From contig CALRWV020000003.1 in NCBI GenBank assembly GCA_943371965.1, forward strand, positions 1-64,000: a stretch of DNA of 64,000 bases. Reading direction: 5' to 3'. The notes under the pieces were generated by a model, which saw nothing but the letters and a program-made list of their open reading frames with translations, was not told where the DNA came from and searched no databases. A program made the translations under genes and the position numbers. The DNA is from CALRWV02 sp943371965. Lineage in GTDB: Bacteria; Bacteroidota; JABWAT01. How positions within the stretch are numbered: position 1 is the stretch's first letter; the number at the start of each line of letters is the position of its first letter. Below, piece by piece: positions 1-10,400 of this stretch.

Positions 1-25
1 TATTTTAAATTAAAGGAGACTTGTT

Positions 26-490
26 ATGCTGGAAGCCGGAGATAAAGCACCACTTGCAATTAAAGTAAAAGATCAGGATGGAAACACCGTTTCTCTGAAG
101 GATTTAAAGGGAAAACGTGTGATTCTATATTTTTATCCGAAAGATGATACACCGGGTTGTACCAAGGAAGCGTGTAATTTCAGGGATGAAATGGATGTTT
201 ACAAAGAAATGGGTTACACCATTATCGGGGTCAGCGGTGACACGGAAGCGAAACACCAAAAATTCATAAAAAAATACGAACTGAATTTTCCATTGTGGGC
301 AGATACTGAAAATGAACTCTCTACTGCATTCGGTGCTTACGGTGAAAAATCGATGTACGGAAGAGCATACATGGGAATCAACCGTTCAACTTTCATCATC
401 GGTGAAGATGGAAAAATTCTGAAAGCCTATCCGAAAGTAAAAGCAGAATCACACTCGGAAGAAATTCTGGCTGATCTGAAAAGTCTGTAA
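26..490 (+). CDS. bcp: Thioredoxin-dependent thiol peroxidase (Bcp/PrxQ peroxiredoxin)
   Basis: 154 aa cytosolic peroxiredoxin that reduces hydrogen peroxide and organic hydroperoxides using thioredoxin. The AhpC/TSA fold fills the whole protein. The motif TPGCTKEAC gives the peroxidatic Cys45 and the resolving Cys50 four residues later, the spacing of the Bcp/PrxQ class. The upstream FYPKDDTPGC and the later GVSGD segment are also typical. Length is normal for the family. The start is set by a good Shine-Dalgarno (AAAGGAG, 12-18) just before the ATG. No partner gene is visible; the next gene lies 306 bp away across a repeat-filled spacer. Confidence 0.95.
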   Translation: MLEAGDKAPLAIKVKDQDGNTVSLKDLKGKRVILYFYPKDDTPGCTKEACNFRDEMDVYKEMGYTIIGVSGDTEAKHQKFIKKYELNFPLWADTENELSTAFGAYGEKSMYGRAYMGINRSTFIIGEDGKILKAYPKVKAESHSEEILADLKSL

Positions 491-538
491 ATAATATGAA
501 TTCGATTTAAGAAAAATTTACCAGTAAAGTAAAACAAT

Positions 539-626
539 GGTCATTTCGAGGTTCTCGAGAAATGTTCCTCCTTTAAACTGGTGATTTAATAATAAAAATT
601 CACTTCTCGAGAACCTCGAAGTGACC
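539..626. repeat. Paired CATTTCGAG hairpin elements in inverted orientation
   Basis: A 26 bp element starting GGTCATTTCGAGG lies at 539-564, and the same element lies inverted at 601-626. The copies differ at two positions that would pair in the hairpin: CATTTC/GAAATG in one is CACTTC/GAAGTG in the other, so a T-A pair became a C-G pair. A third copy lies at 37068-37093. It may be a dispersed intergenic repeat; its function is unknown. Confidence 0.8.
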
Positions 627-660
627 AGTTTGCGAATTAATTTTTTGTATCAGACTCATG

Positions 661-708
661 TTAAACAGTCTTTGTCTCCCGACTCATCGGGAGACAAACA
701 GTGTTTAA
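661..708. repeat. Long perfect hairpin with TCCCGA-N4-TCGGGA tip
   Basis: Twelve-base arms (671-682 and 687-698) flank a 4-base loop, and outer arms TTAAACA/TGTTTAA extend the structure. The tip TCCCGA-N4-TCGGGA recurs at 14135-14150 and 29733-29748. No T tract follows, so this is not a canonical terminator. Confidence 0.75.
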
Positions 709-730
709 GGTTGCCGCAAAGAAAAATCTG

Positions 731-780
731 TTACCTGCAACCTAAAACCTGCAACCAAACTCCAACACCTGTAACCTGCC
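731..780. repeat. Word-repetitive tract (ACCTGCAACC family)
   Basis: ACCTGCAACC occurs at 733-742 and 747-756, followed by ACCTGTAACCTGCC at 767-780. The tract ends 16 bp before the thiN start codon, and no Shine-Dalgarno follows it. It is one of about ten such tracts in the window, each with its own word. Confidence 0.7.
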
Positions 781-796
781 ACTTCATGGATAAAGT

Positions 797-1417
797 ATGA
801 AATGTGTTCTTCTCTGCAATGGTGAAATTCCTGACAATGAAAAATTCTGGCGGCAGGTAAAGGACTCCGATCTTTTCATTTGTGCAGATGGTGGAGCAAA
901 TTCTGCAAAGAAATTGGGCATTGAACCAGATGTGATAATTGGTGATTATGATTCGGTGCTGCAGGCTACACTTGATGCTTTTTCCAATTCCAAACTGATC
1001 AAGATTGAAGAACAGGACTCTACCGATTTTGAAAAGGCACTGGAATACCTGCTCAAACAAAACGCAACCCATGTTGATATTTGGGGAGCATCAGGTCACA
1101 GGATTGATCACACGATGGGAAATCTTTCTTCTCTTGTCAAATATTCGCGTCAGTTCAAGGCAATTTTTCATTCCAACAACTCAACCACTTTTCTGCTTCC
1201 GTACGACTTTGAACAGAAATTCAAACTTGGACAAACGATTTCATTGCTTCCTGTTCCAAAAGCAGATTTCATTGTTACCAAGGGTTTGAAGTGGGAATTG
1301 AACAGCGAAACCCTTGAATTGGGCAAACGCGTTGGAACGCTGAATAAAGTTTCGGAAGAACTGGTGAAAATTTATTATCAGTCGGGGAATCTTTTTTTGA
1401 TGGAAGTTTGGGAGTGA
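797..1417 (+). CDS. thiN: Thiamine pyrophosphokinase
   Basis: 206 aa cytosolic enzyme that transfers pyrophosphate from ATP to thiamine to make thiamine diphosphate. The catalytic N-terminal half carries the family motifs in order: CADGGAN, IGDYDS, DSTDFEKAL and GASGHRIDHTMGN. The C-terminal half is the beta-rich thiamine-binding domain with a VTKGLKWELN segment. Length is usual. There is no Shine-Dalgarno: the sequence before the ATG is a word-repetitive tract. It stands alone and no other thiamine genes are near, so it probably serves salvage or the last biosynthetic step. Confidence 0.95.
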   Translation: MKCVLLCNGEIPDNEKFWRQVKDSDLFICADGGANSAKKLGIEPDVIIGDYDSVLQATLDAFSNSKLIKIEEQDSTDFEKALEYLLKQNATHVDIWGASGHRIDHTMGNLSSLVKYSRQFKAIFHSNNSTTFLLPYDFEQKFKLGQTISLLPVPKADFIVTKGLKWELNSETLELGKRVGTLNKVSEELVKIYYQSGNLFLMEVWE

Positions 1418-1593
1418 GGGGTTGTTCCCCCCTGCCAACAATCCATTACACAATTTTCTGATCTCTGTAACTTATTGATGCCACAATTTTCCCGGAAATA
1501 AAAATATCCCGTCTCAACATTCTGAAATCATCAAATTCGTTGTTTTGGCATCATATTGGAAGCTTTTTACACAAAAACTTAGGAGACTCCATT

Positions 1594-3249
1594 ATGAAAC
1601 GAATCAGAGTGCTGCTGATCCTTTCCATTATTGTACTGTTTGTTTACGGCTGTGCCCAATTGGGATCACTTGCCGGAAAGCTTATGACCCAGTCAACCGA
1701 TAATCTTGCCAATGTTTCCATGCAGGTCAGTTTCCAGCGGAATTTATATCCGAAAGCAACCGGTGAAATCGGTCCAGATTATGCCGGAGATTTGTGGAAA
1801 GATGGAGCCAATGTTGCAGTCGTCAATTTTCTGAAACGCAGCGGTGTTGGCATGTACACCATCGAAGGAACTGTAACGGTCAACGGTGATACAGTTCCCC
1901 ATATCGGAAACGGTGCGTATGCAAAAGTGGTTGAACTCAAACCGCAGACGTTTAAAATCACAACCAAATCAGGTCAGTCGTTTGAAGCAACTGTAACTCC
2001 GATTGAACCGGTAAAAATCAAAACGGTAAATGGCGGTTCAGAAAACACCGTCGATTTTGCAAAAGACCTGACACTTACTTTCGACAACAGTCAGGGAAAT
2101 AAAAATGACTGGGGAAAAATCAGTCTGTTGAGCAATTTCGGAAATGTGAAAGCTTTCACGGAAGTTGCGACCATCCGCATCAAGGATAAAGTTGTTATAC
2201 CTGCAGAAGCGTGGCAGAATCAGGTCAATCCAATTGATCCGAATACGGGAGCAAGTTATCTGCTGGTTGAACGGTTTAAGGTTGAGCCGGTAACCAACAA
2301 AGGAGTTGGCGCTCTTCAGGTTATCTCAAAAAGTTGGGATTGTGTTCCTGTAACCGTTACCGGTGATGCGGACAATGCTGCATTAAGTGTTAACGAGAAT
2401 AAAATTTACGGAAAAAATCCGCAAACCATCAATCTCGAAATCAATAAACCTTCTGCTTATACTGGAAAACCATTTTCGAAACTGAAGAAAGTTGCCATCA
2501 CTTCGCTAACAGTCAAAGCTACGAAACTGACTCAGGTGAGAAGTTCATCAACTTCAACAACCAACACATACGGAAACACACAGGTTACAACAACAACAAC
2601 CATTGTTAGAACCAGAGCATTCCCGAAATTTCCGGAAGCGTTTTGGGATAATCTGGTAAACAACCTATACAAGGATATTGAAAAAACGCTGAAGACCGAT
2701 ATGGGGTACGAGATTGTTCCGGTTGAAAAGGTTTTGGCGGCTCCTTCCTACAAAGAACTTGAACCGATTGAAGATGAATTTTCAACGGTTGAAATTTCCA
2801 AGACTTATATGGGAACAAAAAATCTGCTTCCAACAACGTTATCTTCCATGCTGAAAAGTGTGTCATCAACATTTGCTTCTGACCGTGTGGATGCCAGATT
2901 GATGCGTGAGTTGAATGTGGACGGATTGATTGCCATTACAGTCGATCTGGAAATGCCCTGGTTTGACGATGCTGCCGAACTGACACTCCAACCCCGGTTT
3001 TCATTCCGGATTTCAGGTGGACCAAATGGCTACAGTTTTGGACCAACAGTTTTTGCTCAGGGAGTTATTTCAGGAATGGGACAGCCGTTTGATGAAGCCA
3101 AAATCAATTCAGGTGCAGAAGGACTTTCCGTTCTGGAATCCATCGTCAGACGTCAGGATTTAGTAAAAGCGTTCAAAGACGGAATTGCTTCAGTAAAAGC
3201 TGAAGAGGCGAAAAAGGGTTACGATAAAATCTGGAAACTTCAAGATTAA
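1594..3249 (+). CDS. Unrecognised secreted lipoprotein, 551 aa
   Basis: The start at 1594 is chosen over an upstream in-frame ATG (1540) because AGGAGA (1581-1586) precedes it and a clear lipoprotein signal follows: MKR, a hydrophobic stretch, then VYGC with Cys20 as the lipidated residue. The mature part is about 530 aa, rich in Thr/Val beta-type segments, with a Thr/Ser-rich stretch near residues 315-330 (positions about 2540-2600). I do not recognise a domain. The C-terminal third holds patterns reminiscent of an assembly-type lipoprotein (a DGLIAITVDLEMP segment), but this is not enough to name a function. It stands alone between thiN and the sensor kinase. Confidence 0.8.
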   Translation: MKRIRVLLILSIIVLFVYGCAQLGSLAGKLMTQSTDNLANVSMQVSFQRNLYPKATGEIGPDYAGDLWKDGANVAVVNFLKRSGVGMYTIEGTVTVNGDTVPHIGNGAYAKVVELKPQTFKITTKSGQSFEATVTPIEPVKIKTVNGGSENTVDFAKDLTLTFDNSQGNKNDWGKISLLSNFGNVKAFTEVATIRIKDKVVIPAEAWQNQVNPIDPNTGASYLLVERFKVEPVTNKGVGALQVISKSWDCVPVTVTGDADNAALSVNENKIYGKNPQTINLEINKPSAYTGKPFSKLKKVAITSLTVKATKLTQVRSSSTSTTNTYGNTQVTTTTTIVRTRAFPKFPEAFWDNLVNNLYKDIEKTLKTDMGYEIVPVEKVLAAPSYKELEPIEDEFSTVEISKTYMGTKNLLPTTLSSMLKSVSSTFASDRVDARLMRELNVDGLIAITVDLEMPWFDDAAELTLQPRFSFRISGGPNGYSFGPTVFAQGVISGMGQPFDEAKINSGAEGLSVLESIVRRQDLVKAFKDGIASVKAEEAKKGYDKIWKLQD

Positions 3250-3252
3250 AAC

Positions 3253-3348
3253 CTCCAAACCACGGATCACATAAAAATCGGGAAAAGAATGGTAGAGCGC
3301 GGATTCTTTTTAAAGGTAATCTGATTTGGGCTGATCTGTGGTTTGGAG
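3253..3348. repeat. 11 bp inverted repeat enclosing CGGAT/CTGAT words
   Basis: CTCCAAACCAC (3253-3263) is exactly inverted as GTGGTTTGGAG (3338-3348). Between them are loosely repeated words (CGGATCAC, CGGATTC, TCTGATTT, CTGATCTG). It lies just after the lipoprotein stop. It could act as a bulky terminator-like structure, but the spacing is too long for a classical one. Confidence 0.65.
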
Positions 3349-3503
3349 AAATTAAAAAAATAATTTTATACAAAATTCTACTTTTTTGTAAACAACTGCA
3401 AAACTGCAGGTGCATTTCAATAAAAACTGAAATTCAGGTTTTACCAATAACCTATTTTATAGTGTGTTTTGATTTTTAGAATGGTAAGTTGTTTCTTTGT
3501 CTC

Positions 3504-6500
3504 ATGAGGGATATTTTTTTGACTTACGTGGCGTTGGTATTGTTTTCTATTGCTTTCCCGTTTTCTTTCCTTTTTGCCCAAGAGAATGATGTTTCCAATT
3601 ACCTGACCAAACAGTGGGAAATGAAAGACGGCCTTCCGCAGAGTTCAGCTAATGATATTCTCCAAACAAAAGATGGCTATATCTGGTTGGCTACCTTCGG
3701 TGGACTGGTCAGATTTGACGGCGTCAATTTTACAACCTACAATCACTTCAACACAAAGGGAATGCGTTCAGAACGGATTTTAAACCTGTTTGAAGACTCA
3801 CACGGCGCACTCTGGTTAAGTACTGAAAATGGATTCATCCGTTTTGAAAATGGGGAATGCACTTCCTACCTGATTATGAAGGAATCACAGGTTTATTCTC
3901 CGTTGAAAGTTACTGAAGATTCACGTGGCGTTTTATGGATAACTGCAATCGAAAAAATTTACCGTTTCACCGGCACTTCATTTGTTGAAGTCCCCATCAT
4001 TAAAGACAAAGAGAAAGCCGATCAGGCAATCCACAATCGGAGTGGCGTGTGGTTAGCCCACGGTCAGCAGATTTTCCGGACACTGGGAGATTCCATTTTT
4101 CAACTCATTGAACTCAGTTCCGTTCTGAAAAATAATATTCAGGATATGGTTGAATATCCTAAAGATTCCGGAATTTATTTTTTTGCCACCAGCGGTTCTG
4201 GAGTAGGAAGATATGAAAATGGCAAGACCACTTTTTTTACTGAAAAAGAGGGGCTTTCATCGGTTTCAGTAAGAAAATTATTTATCGACAGGGAAAACAA
4301 TCTTTGGGTGAATTGTTACAATGGATTATCAAAATGGGTTGGAAACCGGTTTGTCCTGTTTAATGTTATTTCGTCTTCAAAAGAGATTCAATACAAAGAT
4401 ATTCTTCTAGACAGCGAAGGAAACTATTGGATTGGAACATCAAGTCAGGGTTTGTTTAAAATCAGACCGGCATTGATTTCAACCATTGGTTTTGATCAGG
4501 GTCTGAAAAATGACAAGATGCTTTCTATTACGAAGCTGAAAAACGGTACTTTTCTTTTTTCAGCCAATTGCGGCGGTATTTATGAATGGGATCATAAGAA
4601 GGCCATTTATTCTTCCGTCAATAAATATTTGCCAAACTTGTGTGTGTGGTCAGTTTTTCAGGATTCAAAAAACAGAATTTGGTTTGGTTCAAGGTCTCTT
4701 TACGTGACCCCTGATTTGAACAAAAAAGGCAAGGTTTTTGAAATTTCAACACCCGGCAAAAGCAATGAGGTTTTTGCCATCAACGAAGACAGGAACGGAA
4801 ATATCTGGATCGGGACTTTGAACGGATTTTTTATTTATGACGGTAAAACTTTTCAGCCGTACTCAACGGAAAATGGACTTTCCTACAACGATACCCGTGT
4901 TTTTTATGAAGACAAAAGTGGAAGCATGTGGATCGGCACTTCAGCAGGAATAAATAAATTCAAGAATGATAAAATCACGCATATCAAATTTCATGAATCC
5001 GAAAAAGATTCGCTTCATTCAATCGAACCATACATCAGGGCGATTTATGAAGACAGTGATGGAACCATGTGGTTCGGTACTTACGGAAACGGTCTGATCA
5101 GATTGAAAAACAGAAAAGTAAATTTCATTACAACCGATCAGGGTTTGTTTGACAACATTGTTTCGCATATAGTTGAAGATGAAAACGGCAATTTCTGGAT
5201 GGGCAGCAACCGAGGAATTTCACGTGTCAGCAAAATAGAACTTGATGATTTATGTGATGGAAAAATCACAGAAGTTCATTCCTTTTCCTATGGTGAAGCA
5301 GACGGAATGGAATCTTCAGAAACCAATGGCGGATTCCAGCCGTCAATCATCAAGGATTCTTCCGGCACAGTTTATTTTCCGACTGTAAGCGGAGTTGTTA
5401 GGGTTTCAACCCGAAATGTCCGGTATAATAAAGTACCTCCTCCGGTTGTTATTGAAAAGTTGATTGCAAATGGTAACGAAATTGCCAATTCAAAAGTTAT
5501 CACTCTTCCTTATGACAGCGCTTCACTTCTGATTAAATATACTGCACTCAGTTTTTCTGAACCGAACAAAGTGATGTTCAGATACAGATTGACCAGTTTA
5601 AATGATACTTGGTTTGAAGCAGGTTCGAACCGAAATGCTTTTTATTCGAAAATCCCTCCCGGAGACTACCAATTTCAGGTTATTGCCTGCAATAATGATG
5701 GAATCTGGAACACTGAAGGTGCTTCATTGAGCATAACTGTTCTTCCCCCTTTTTGGATGACGTGGTGGTTCAGAACTTTGGTTGTTATGTTTTTCATGTC
5801 ATTCGGTCCATTGATTTATTATTTTAAAATAAGGGCATTGAAGGAAAAAAGCAGACAACAAACCGATTTTGCTGAACAATTGATTCATTCACAGGAACAG
5901 GAGCGCAGAAGAATTGCTTCCGAACTTCATGATGGATTGGGTCAACAGATTCTGGTTATAAAAAGCCGAGCTGAACTGGCGATGAAATCAATTCAGGATA
6001 ATGGAAAAACACTTGAACATCTTCAGGAAATTACCAACAGCGCAATTAGTTCAATCAACGATGTTAGATCCATTACCCATGATCTGCGTCCTGTTTATCT
6101 TGAACAGTTTGGTCTGACGGAAACAATAAAAAATCTTATCGACCAGGTCAGGCAATCGTCGGAAATAAAATGGGTGTATCACATTGACAATATCGATGGA
6201 ATCATAAAAAGCGAAAAAGAAATCAACTTTTACAGAATTGTTCAGGAAGGCATCAATAATGTACTGAAGCACTCGGAGGCAAGTCAGGCTTCTTTGATGA
6301 TCAGACTGTCTGCTGAAAATCTGACTGCCTCTTTGTGGGATAACGGAAAAGGGTTTGACATAAACGAGAAAAAAAAATCTCCAGGTTTAGGTCTGACAGG
6401 AATACTGGAACGATCAAAATCGTTGGGTGGTTGGTTTGAAATTAAATCAGAACCGAATGAAGGAACTACGCTAAAAATTATTATCAGGGTGGGTGAGAAT

Positions 6501-6506
6501 GGATAA
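3504..6506 (+). CDS. Propeller-type sensor histidine kinase (NarL/HisKA_3 class)
   Basis: 1000 aa membrane sensor kinase. In order: signal/TM segment (about 1-25), a long periplasmic series of two-component-regulator propeller repeats (about 35-640, with recurring GxxWIGT and EDSxGxxW words), a Y_Y_Y domain (about 668-750), one TM helix (751-775), a HisKA_3 dimerisation domain with SELHDGLGQQ (phospho-acceptor His809), and a HATPase domain with N box (near 908) and G boxes DNGKGF and GLGLTGI (about 946-965). An upstream in-frame TTG (3489) is possible. A weak TTG-N20-TTTCTTTG box at 3469-3499 would put the transcript start almost on the ATG at 3504. It overlaps the response regulator by 8 bp, so the two form a system. 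The ligand is unknown. Confidence 0.92.
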   Translation: MRDIFLTYVALVLFSIAFPFSFLFAQENDVSNYLTKQWEMKDGLPQSSANDILQTKDGYIWLATFGGLVRFDGVNFTTYNHFNTKGMRSERILNLFEDSHGALWLSTENGFIRFENGECTSYLIMKESQVYSPLKVTEDSRGVLWITAIEKIYRFTGTSFVEVPIIKDKEKADQAIHNRSGVWLAHGQQIFRTLGDSIFQLIELSSVLKNNIQDMVEYPKDSGIYFFATSGSGVGRYENGKTTFFTEKEGLSSVSVRKLFIDRENNLWVNCYNGLSKWVGNRFVLFNVISSSKEIQYKDILLDSEGNYWIGTSSQGLFKIRPALISTIGFDQGLKNDKMLSITKLKNGTFLFSANCGGIYEWDHKKAIYSSVNKYLPNLCVWSVFQDSKNRIWFGSRSLYVTPDLNKKGKVFEISTPGKSNEVFAINEDRNGNIWIGTLNGFFIYDGKTFQPYSTENGLSYNDTRVFYEDKSGSMWIGTSAGINKFKNDKITHIKFHESEKDSLHSIEPYIRAIYEDSDGTMWFGTYGNGLIRLKNRKVNFITTDQGLFDNIVSHIVEDENGNFWMGSNRGISRVSKIELDDLCDGKITEVHSFSYGEADGMESSETNGGFQPSIIKDSSGTVYFPTVSGVVRVSTRNVRYNKVPPPVVIEKLIANGNEIANSKVITLPYDSASLLIKYTALSFSEPNKVMFRYRLTSLNDTWFEAGSNRNAFYSKIPPGDYQFQVIACNNDGIWNTEGASLSITVLPPFWMTWWFRTLVVMFFMSFGPLIYYFKIRALKEKSRQQTDFAEQLIHSQEQERRRIASELHDGLGQQILVIKSRAELAMKSIQDNGKTLEHLQEITNSAISSINDVRSITHDLRPVYLEQFGLTETIKNLIDQVRQSSEIKWVYHIDNIDGIIKSEKEINFYRIVQEGINNVLKHSEASQASLMIRLSAENLTASLWDNGKGFDINEKKKSPGLGLTGILERSKSLGGWFEIKSEPNEGTTLKIIIRVGENG

Positions 6507-7149
6507 GCAGGTAACGATACTGATTGCGGATGATCATGAACTTGTTAGACGAGGACTGAAGCAGGTTTTGGAAAGCGATCCTCAGCTGACCGTGATTGAA
6601 GCCGGGAATGGGGAAGATGCGCTCAATATTATCCGCGGTGAAAAAAATCTGATTGCGGTTTTGGATATTGAAATGCCGAAATTGAAAGGTTTGGAAGTTG
6701 CAAGAATTGTAAAGGAAGAACAGATTCCGGCAACCCTGATTTTTCTGACCATGATGAAGGATGAAGATGTTTTCAACAAGTCAATGGATTTGGGTGTCAG
6801 AGGATATGTACTGAAGGAAAACACTGTTTCAGAACTGCTGAAATGCATTGAATCTGTTTCAGGAGGAAATTATTATCTGAGTCCTTCCATGTCAGAGTTT
6901 CTTCTCAAACGCAACAGAAATGAAAAATCAAATGATGCTGAAAATGATGTCATCAGTCTTTTGACTTCAACCGAATTGAAAGTTTTGAAATCTGTTGCCG
7001 AAATGAAAACCAATCAGGAAATTGCCAATATGATGAACATCAGCATCAAAACCGTTCACAACCACCGCACCAATATCTGTGATAAACTGGGTCTTCACGG
7101 TGCACATGCTCTGTTGAAATTTGCAATAGAAAACAGCTCTTCTTCCTGA
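6499..7149 (+). CDS. NarL/FixJ-family response regulator
   Basis: 216 aa DNA-binding response regulator, partner of the kinase just upstream (8 bp overlap). The receiver domain (1-120) has the acidic pair D11/D12, phospho-acceptor D56 in VLDIEMP, a Thr in the FLTM segment and Lys in VLKEN. The C-terminal LuxR-type helix-turn-helix (about 150-212) has LTSTELKVLKSVAEMKTNQEIA and the recognition helix ISIKTVHNHR. A GTG at 6493 is an alternative start. The likely targets include the adjacent giant surface protein, whose upstream region carries paired heptamers of the type bound by NarL-class proteins (7253-7270); that link is inference. Confidence 0.93.
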   Translation: MDKQVTILIADDHELVRRGLKQVLESDPQLTVIEAGNGEDALNIIRGEKNLIAVLDIEMPKLKGLEVARIVKEEQIPATLIFLTMMKDEDVFNKSMDLGVRGYVLKENTVSELLKCIESVSGGNYYLSPSMSEFLLKRNRNEKSNDAENDVISLLTSTELKVLKSVAEMKTNQEIANMMNISIKTVHNHRTNICDKLGLHGAHALLKFAIENSSSS

Positions 7150-7252
7150 CAATTGAAATCATTTGAGCAGCAGAAAAACTGACTTCAAACATAAGTGATC
7201 AATATCACATGGAAAGTGCTATCGTGCTTTATTCAATCAATAAACCATTTAT

Positions 7253-7333
7253 ATGGGTACTACTACCTATATAAAATGAGAACTCCTTCCTATTCTATTC
7301 TTTCATTGTAAATCACATCTTTACATCTATAAT
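7253..7333 (+). promoter_or_regulatory. Conserved upstream element and promoter of the first giant surface protein
   Basis: Positions 7253-7294 match 14218-14259, upstream of the second giant protein gene, at 37 of 42 bases without gaps. The core is ATGGGTA-N4-TACCTAT, a divergent pair of heptamers fitting the NarL-class consensus TACYYMT on each arm. Weaker similarity (CATCTTYACATC) continues downstream. A possible promoter follows: TTG 7306-7308, 19 bp, TATAAT 7328-7333. It lies about 70-150 bp before the gene. I infer an operator/promoter for coordinated control. Confidence 0.6.
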
Positions 7334-7405
7334 ACAACTTTCTGAATATCAGGCTTAAACTGTATTTTTTTACCTGGCTTTTTACAAATAAAATCGGAGA
7401 TCACA

Positions 7406-10400
7406 ATGAAACAACAGTTAATGCGGAACGGCTTTCTGTTTATTCTGTTTATGGGGTTAACATCTGCAGTATTTGCACAACCAACCGTAACTTCAACCAG
7501 TCCGTCAAAAAATCAGAACAATGTTTCCGGTTCCGGAAATATTTCAATCACTTTCAGTGAAGCGATGAAAACTTCAACACTGACAGCTTCAACCATAAAG
7601 GTTAAAGGAAGTATCAGTGGTAGTCACGCCGGTTCAATTTCCTTTAGCAATGGAAACGCTACTGTGACATTCAACCCAACCGCCGATTTTACTTATGGTG
7701 AATCAGTAACCGTAACCATTACAACTGGAGCTCAAAATTCATCCGATGTAGCATTGGCACACTCCTACAGTTGGAGTTTCATGACAAAAACGTTAACAAA
7801 TGGTAACTCCTATACCAATACTACTTACACTACCGGATACGGTCCGAGAGATGTAAGAATCGCAGATGTTGACGGAGATGCAGATAATGATTTGGTCGTT
7901 TTGAATTACGATTGGGATAATGTTTCCGTTCTTAAAAATAATGGTGATGGTACTTATGCTGCCAAAACCGACTATCCATTGGGAGATAATCCGCTGTTTT
8001 TAGCTATATCTGATGTTGATAATGACAATGATATCGATATTATCTCAACCAACAGTTTCGGACTTTCTCTGTCGGTTTTAAAAAATAACGGTAATGGAAC
8101 GTTTGCTGCAAAAGTAGATTATGCAACTCCTTTCCAATCGCGTACAGTTTCTGCAGCCGATGTAAACGGCGATGGTTATGCTGATTTAATCGCACCAACA
8201 GAAAGTAAAGATTCAGTTTCAGTATTTATGAACAATGGTGACGGAACATTTGCGGATGATGTTGAATATCTAACAGGTGACGGACCATTCGGAATTACTG
8301 TTGCTGATGTTGACGGCGATGGTGATATGGATTTGGCAACCAGCAATTATGCATCAAGTACTGTTTCTGTTCTTAAGAATAATGGAGATGGAACATACGC
8401 TGCCAAATCTGATTACGGCACCGGAAGTTCTCCGAGAGCGTTAACAAATTCGGATGTTGACAACGATGGTGATGCAGATATTATAGTTGCATATATTTCC
8501 GGCGTTACCAGTGGTGGTGTTTCTGTTCTGAAAAATAATGGTGATGGTACTTTTGCAGCAAAAGTGGATTACCCAACCAGTTTCGGTTCTTTCAACCCTG
8601 TTGCCCAAGATGTTGACGGTGACGGTGATATTGATATTGTTAACGCAAATGCGGCTCCGGGAAACAATTTTTCTTTATTTAAAAATAACGGTAATGGTAC
8701 TTTTGCCGCAAAAGTGGATTACCTGAACGGTACCAACATGTATGCTGTTGCAGCCGGTGATTTGGATGGAAATGGAATAGTCGATTTTGTAGCAGGACAG
8801 GCAGCAACAAATTTGGTGACTGTTATGTTAAACATTCTTCCTCCTTCTGTAACCGCAACTTCGCCTCAATCCAATGTGTCTAATGCTTCAACATCTGGAA
8901 ACATCACAATTACATTTGATCAGGCCATGTTTGCAGATTCTTTGAACTCAAGAACAATCCTGATTAACGGATCACAATCCGGACGTCATGGTGGTTCCAT
9001 AAGTTATAACACCGGAAATTTTACTGCCACTTTCAATCCTACAGATGATTTTGCAGTGGGTGAAAAAGTAACAGTTGTTGTTACAACCTCAGTTCAAAAC
9101 AGCAAATTTGCTGCGATGCCTTCGCCGTATGTTTTTCAATTTAATACGTATCTCAAAGGAGATGTTATTTCGAATCAGCATACATTATTTTCTCCCGGCT
9201 ACAGACCTTATGGTGTAGCACATGCCGATTTGGACAATGATGGCGATTCAGATATGATTCTTCCATTAGCGGAAAAAGACAGTATTTCGATTCTCACAAA
9301 TGATGGCACTGGTAACTATTCAACCATAACCCAAATTTATGCAGGTTCAGGGGCGTTGCCATATAGTGTGTCTACCGGCGATTTTAACAGAGACGGACAA
9401 ATCGATTTTGTGGTTACCAATTATTCATACAACAATATCGAAGTTTATCTGAATACCGGATCACTTACCTTTTCAAGAACAACATATTCTGCCCAAAACG
9501 GAACTGTTGCATCGGTCGCTGTCGATTTTGATGGCGATGGTGATATTGATATTGCCGCATATAATAGAAGCTCTCCGGGTGGAACAGTTTCTATTTTCAT
9601 GAATAATGGAAACGGAACATTTGCTTCTGCCGTCAACACCTCCTACTATGATTATAATGCCACCAAAATGGTATCGGTTGATATTGATGGTGATAACGAC
9701 ATTGATCTGGTTACATCAGGACAGGGTTCCTATGTTTATATTCTGAAAAATAACGGTGTTGGAAGTTTTAACACATCCAGCGGTTCAACGGGATTAACCA
9801 ACGCTGATGATGTTAAGTTTGCTGATCTTGATTCTGATAACGATGTTGATATGGTTGTAGTCTATTCTTCATCTAATAAGGTAACCGTCTATAAAAACAA
9901 CGGAAATGGAACATTCGCTTCGGGTGCCGATTTCGCGTTTAATAATCCTTCTTCAGTAACATTTATGGATTTGGCATTCGACGGCGATGTTGATGTTCTC
10001 GTTTCTGCTCATGACGGTGATTATTATGACGAACTTTATTACCTAACCAACAACGGATCAGGAAGCTTTACAAAAGAATACGGATTTTATTTACAAGAAA
10101 ATGGTGACTATTCATACGGTGGATATCCAACGTTTTCAACTGCAGATGTTGATAATGATGGCGATCTGGATTTGGTTCAAACAAGCAGACTTGGAAGTTA
10201 TGTTGCTATCAACAAAAGTTCAGATTTTGTAACAGTTACTGCGTTAACTCCAGCACCGAATTCAATTGATGTTTCAGTTTCATCTAATATGACTGCTACC
10301 TTCAATTATGCCATTGATGGAACGACCATAAATAGCGTAAGCGTTGTTGCTTATGGTACCGTTTCAGGAGTGATTCCTGGAAGTATTTCCTATGACTCAC

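Larger units (their letters stand above)
491..796. other. Repeat-filled spacer between bcp and thiN
   Basis: This 306 bp stretch has no credible gene. It holds three different repeat structures in series: a pair of inverted hairpin elements (539-626), a long simple hairpin (661-708) and a word-repetitive tract (731-780). No TTG-N20-TAnnTTTG promoter was found in it. The hairpins could end transcription from bcp, but none is followed by a clean T run. Confidence 0.7.

Noticed and set aside
5620..5645. GGTTCGAA-type T-loop suggestive of a tRNA
   Set aside because: It lies inside the kinase coding sequence, and no acceptor or anticodon stems can be built around it. No tRNA was found in the window.
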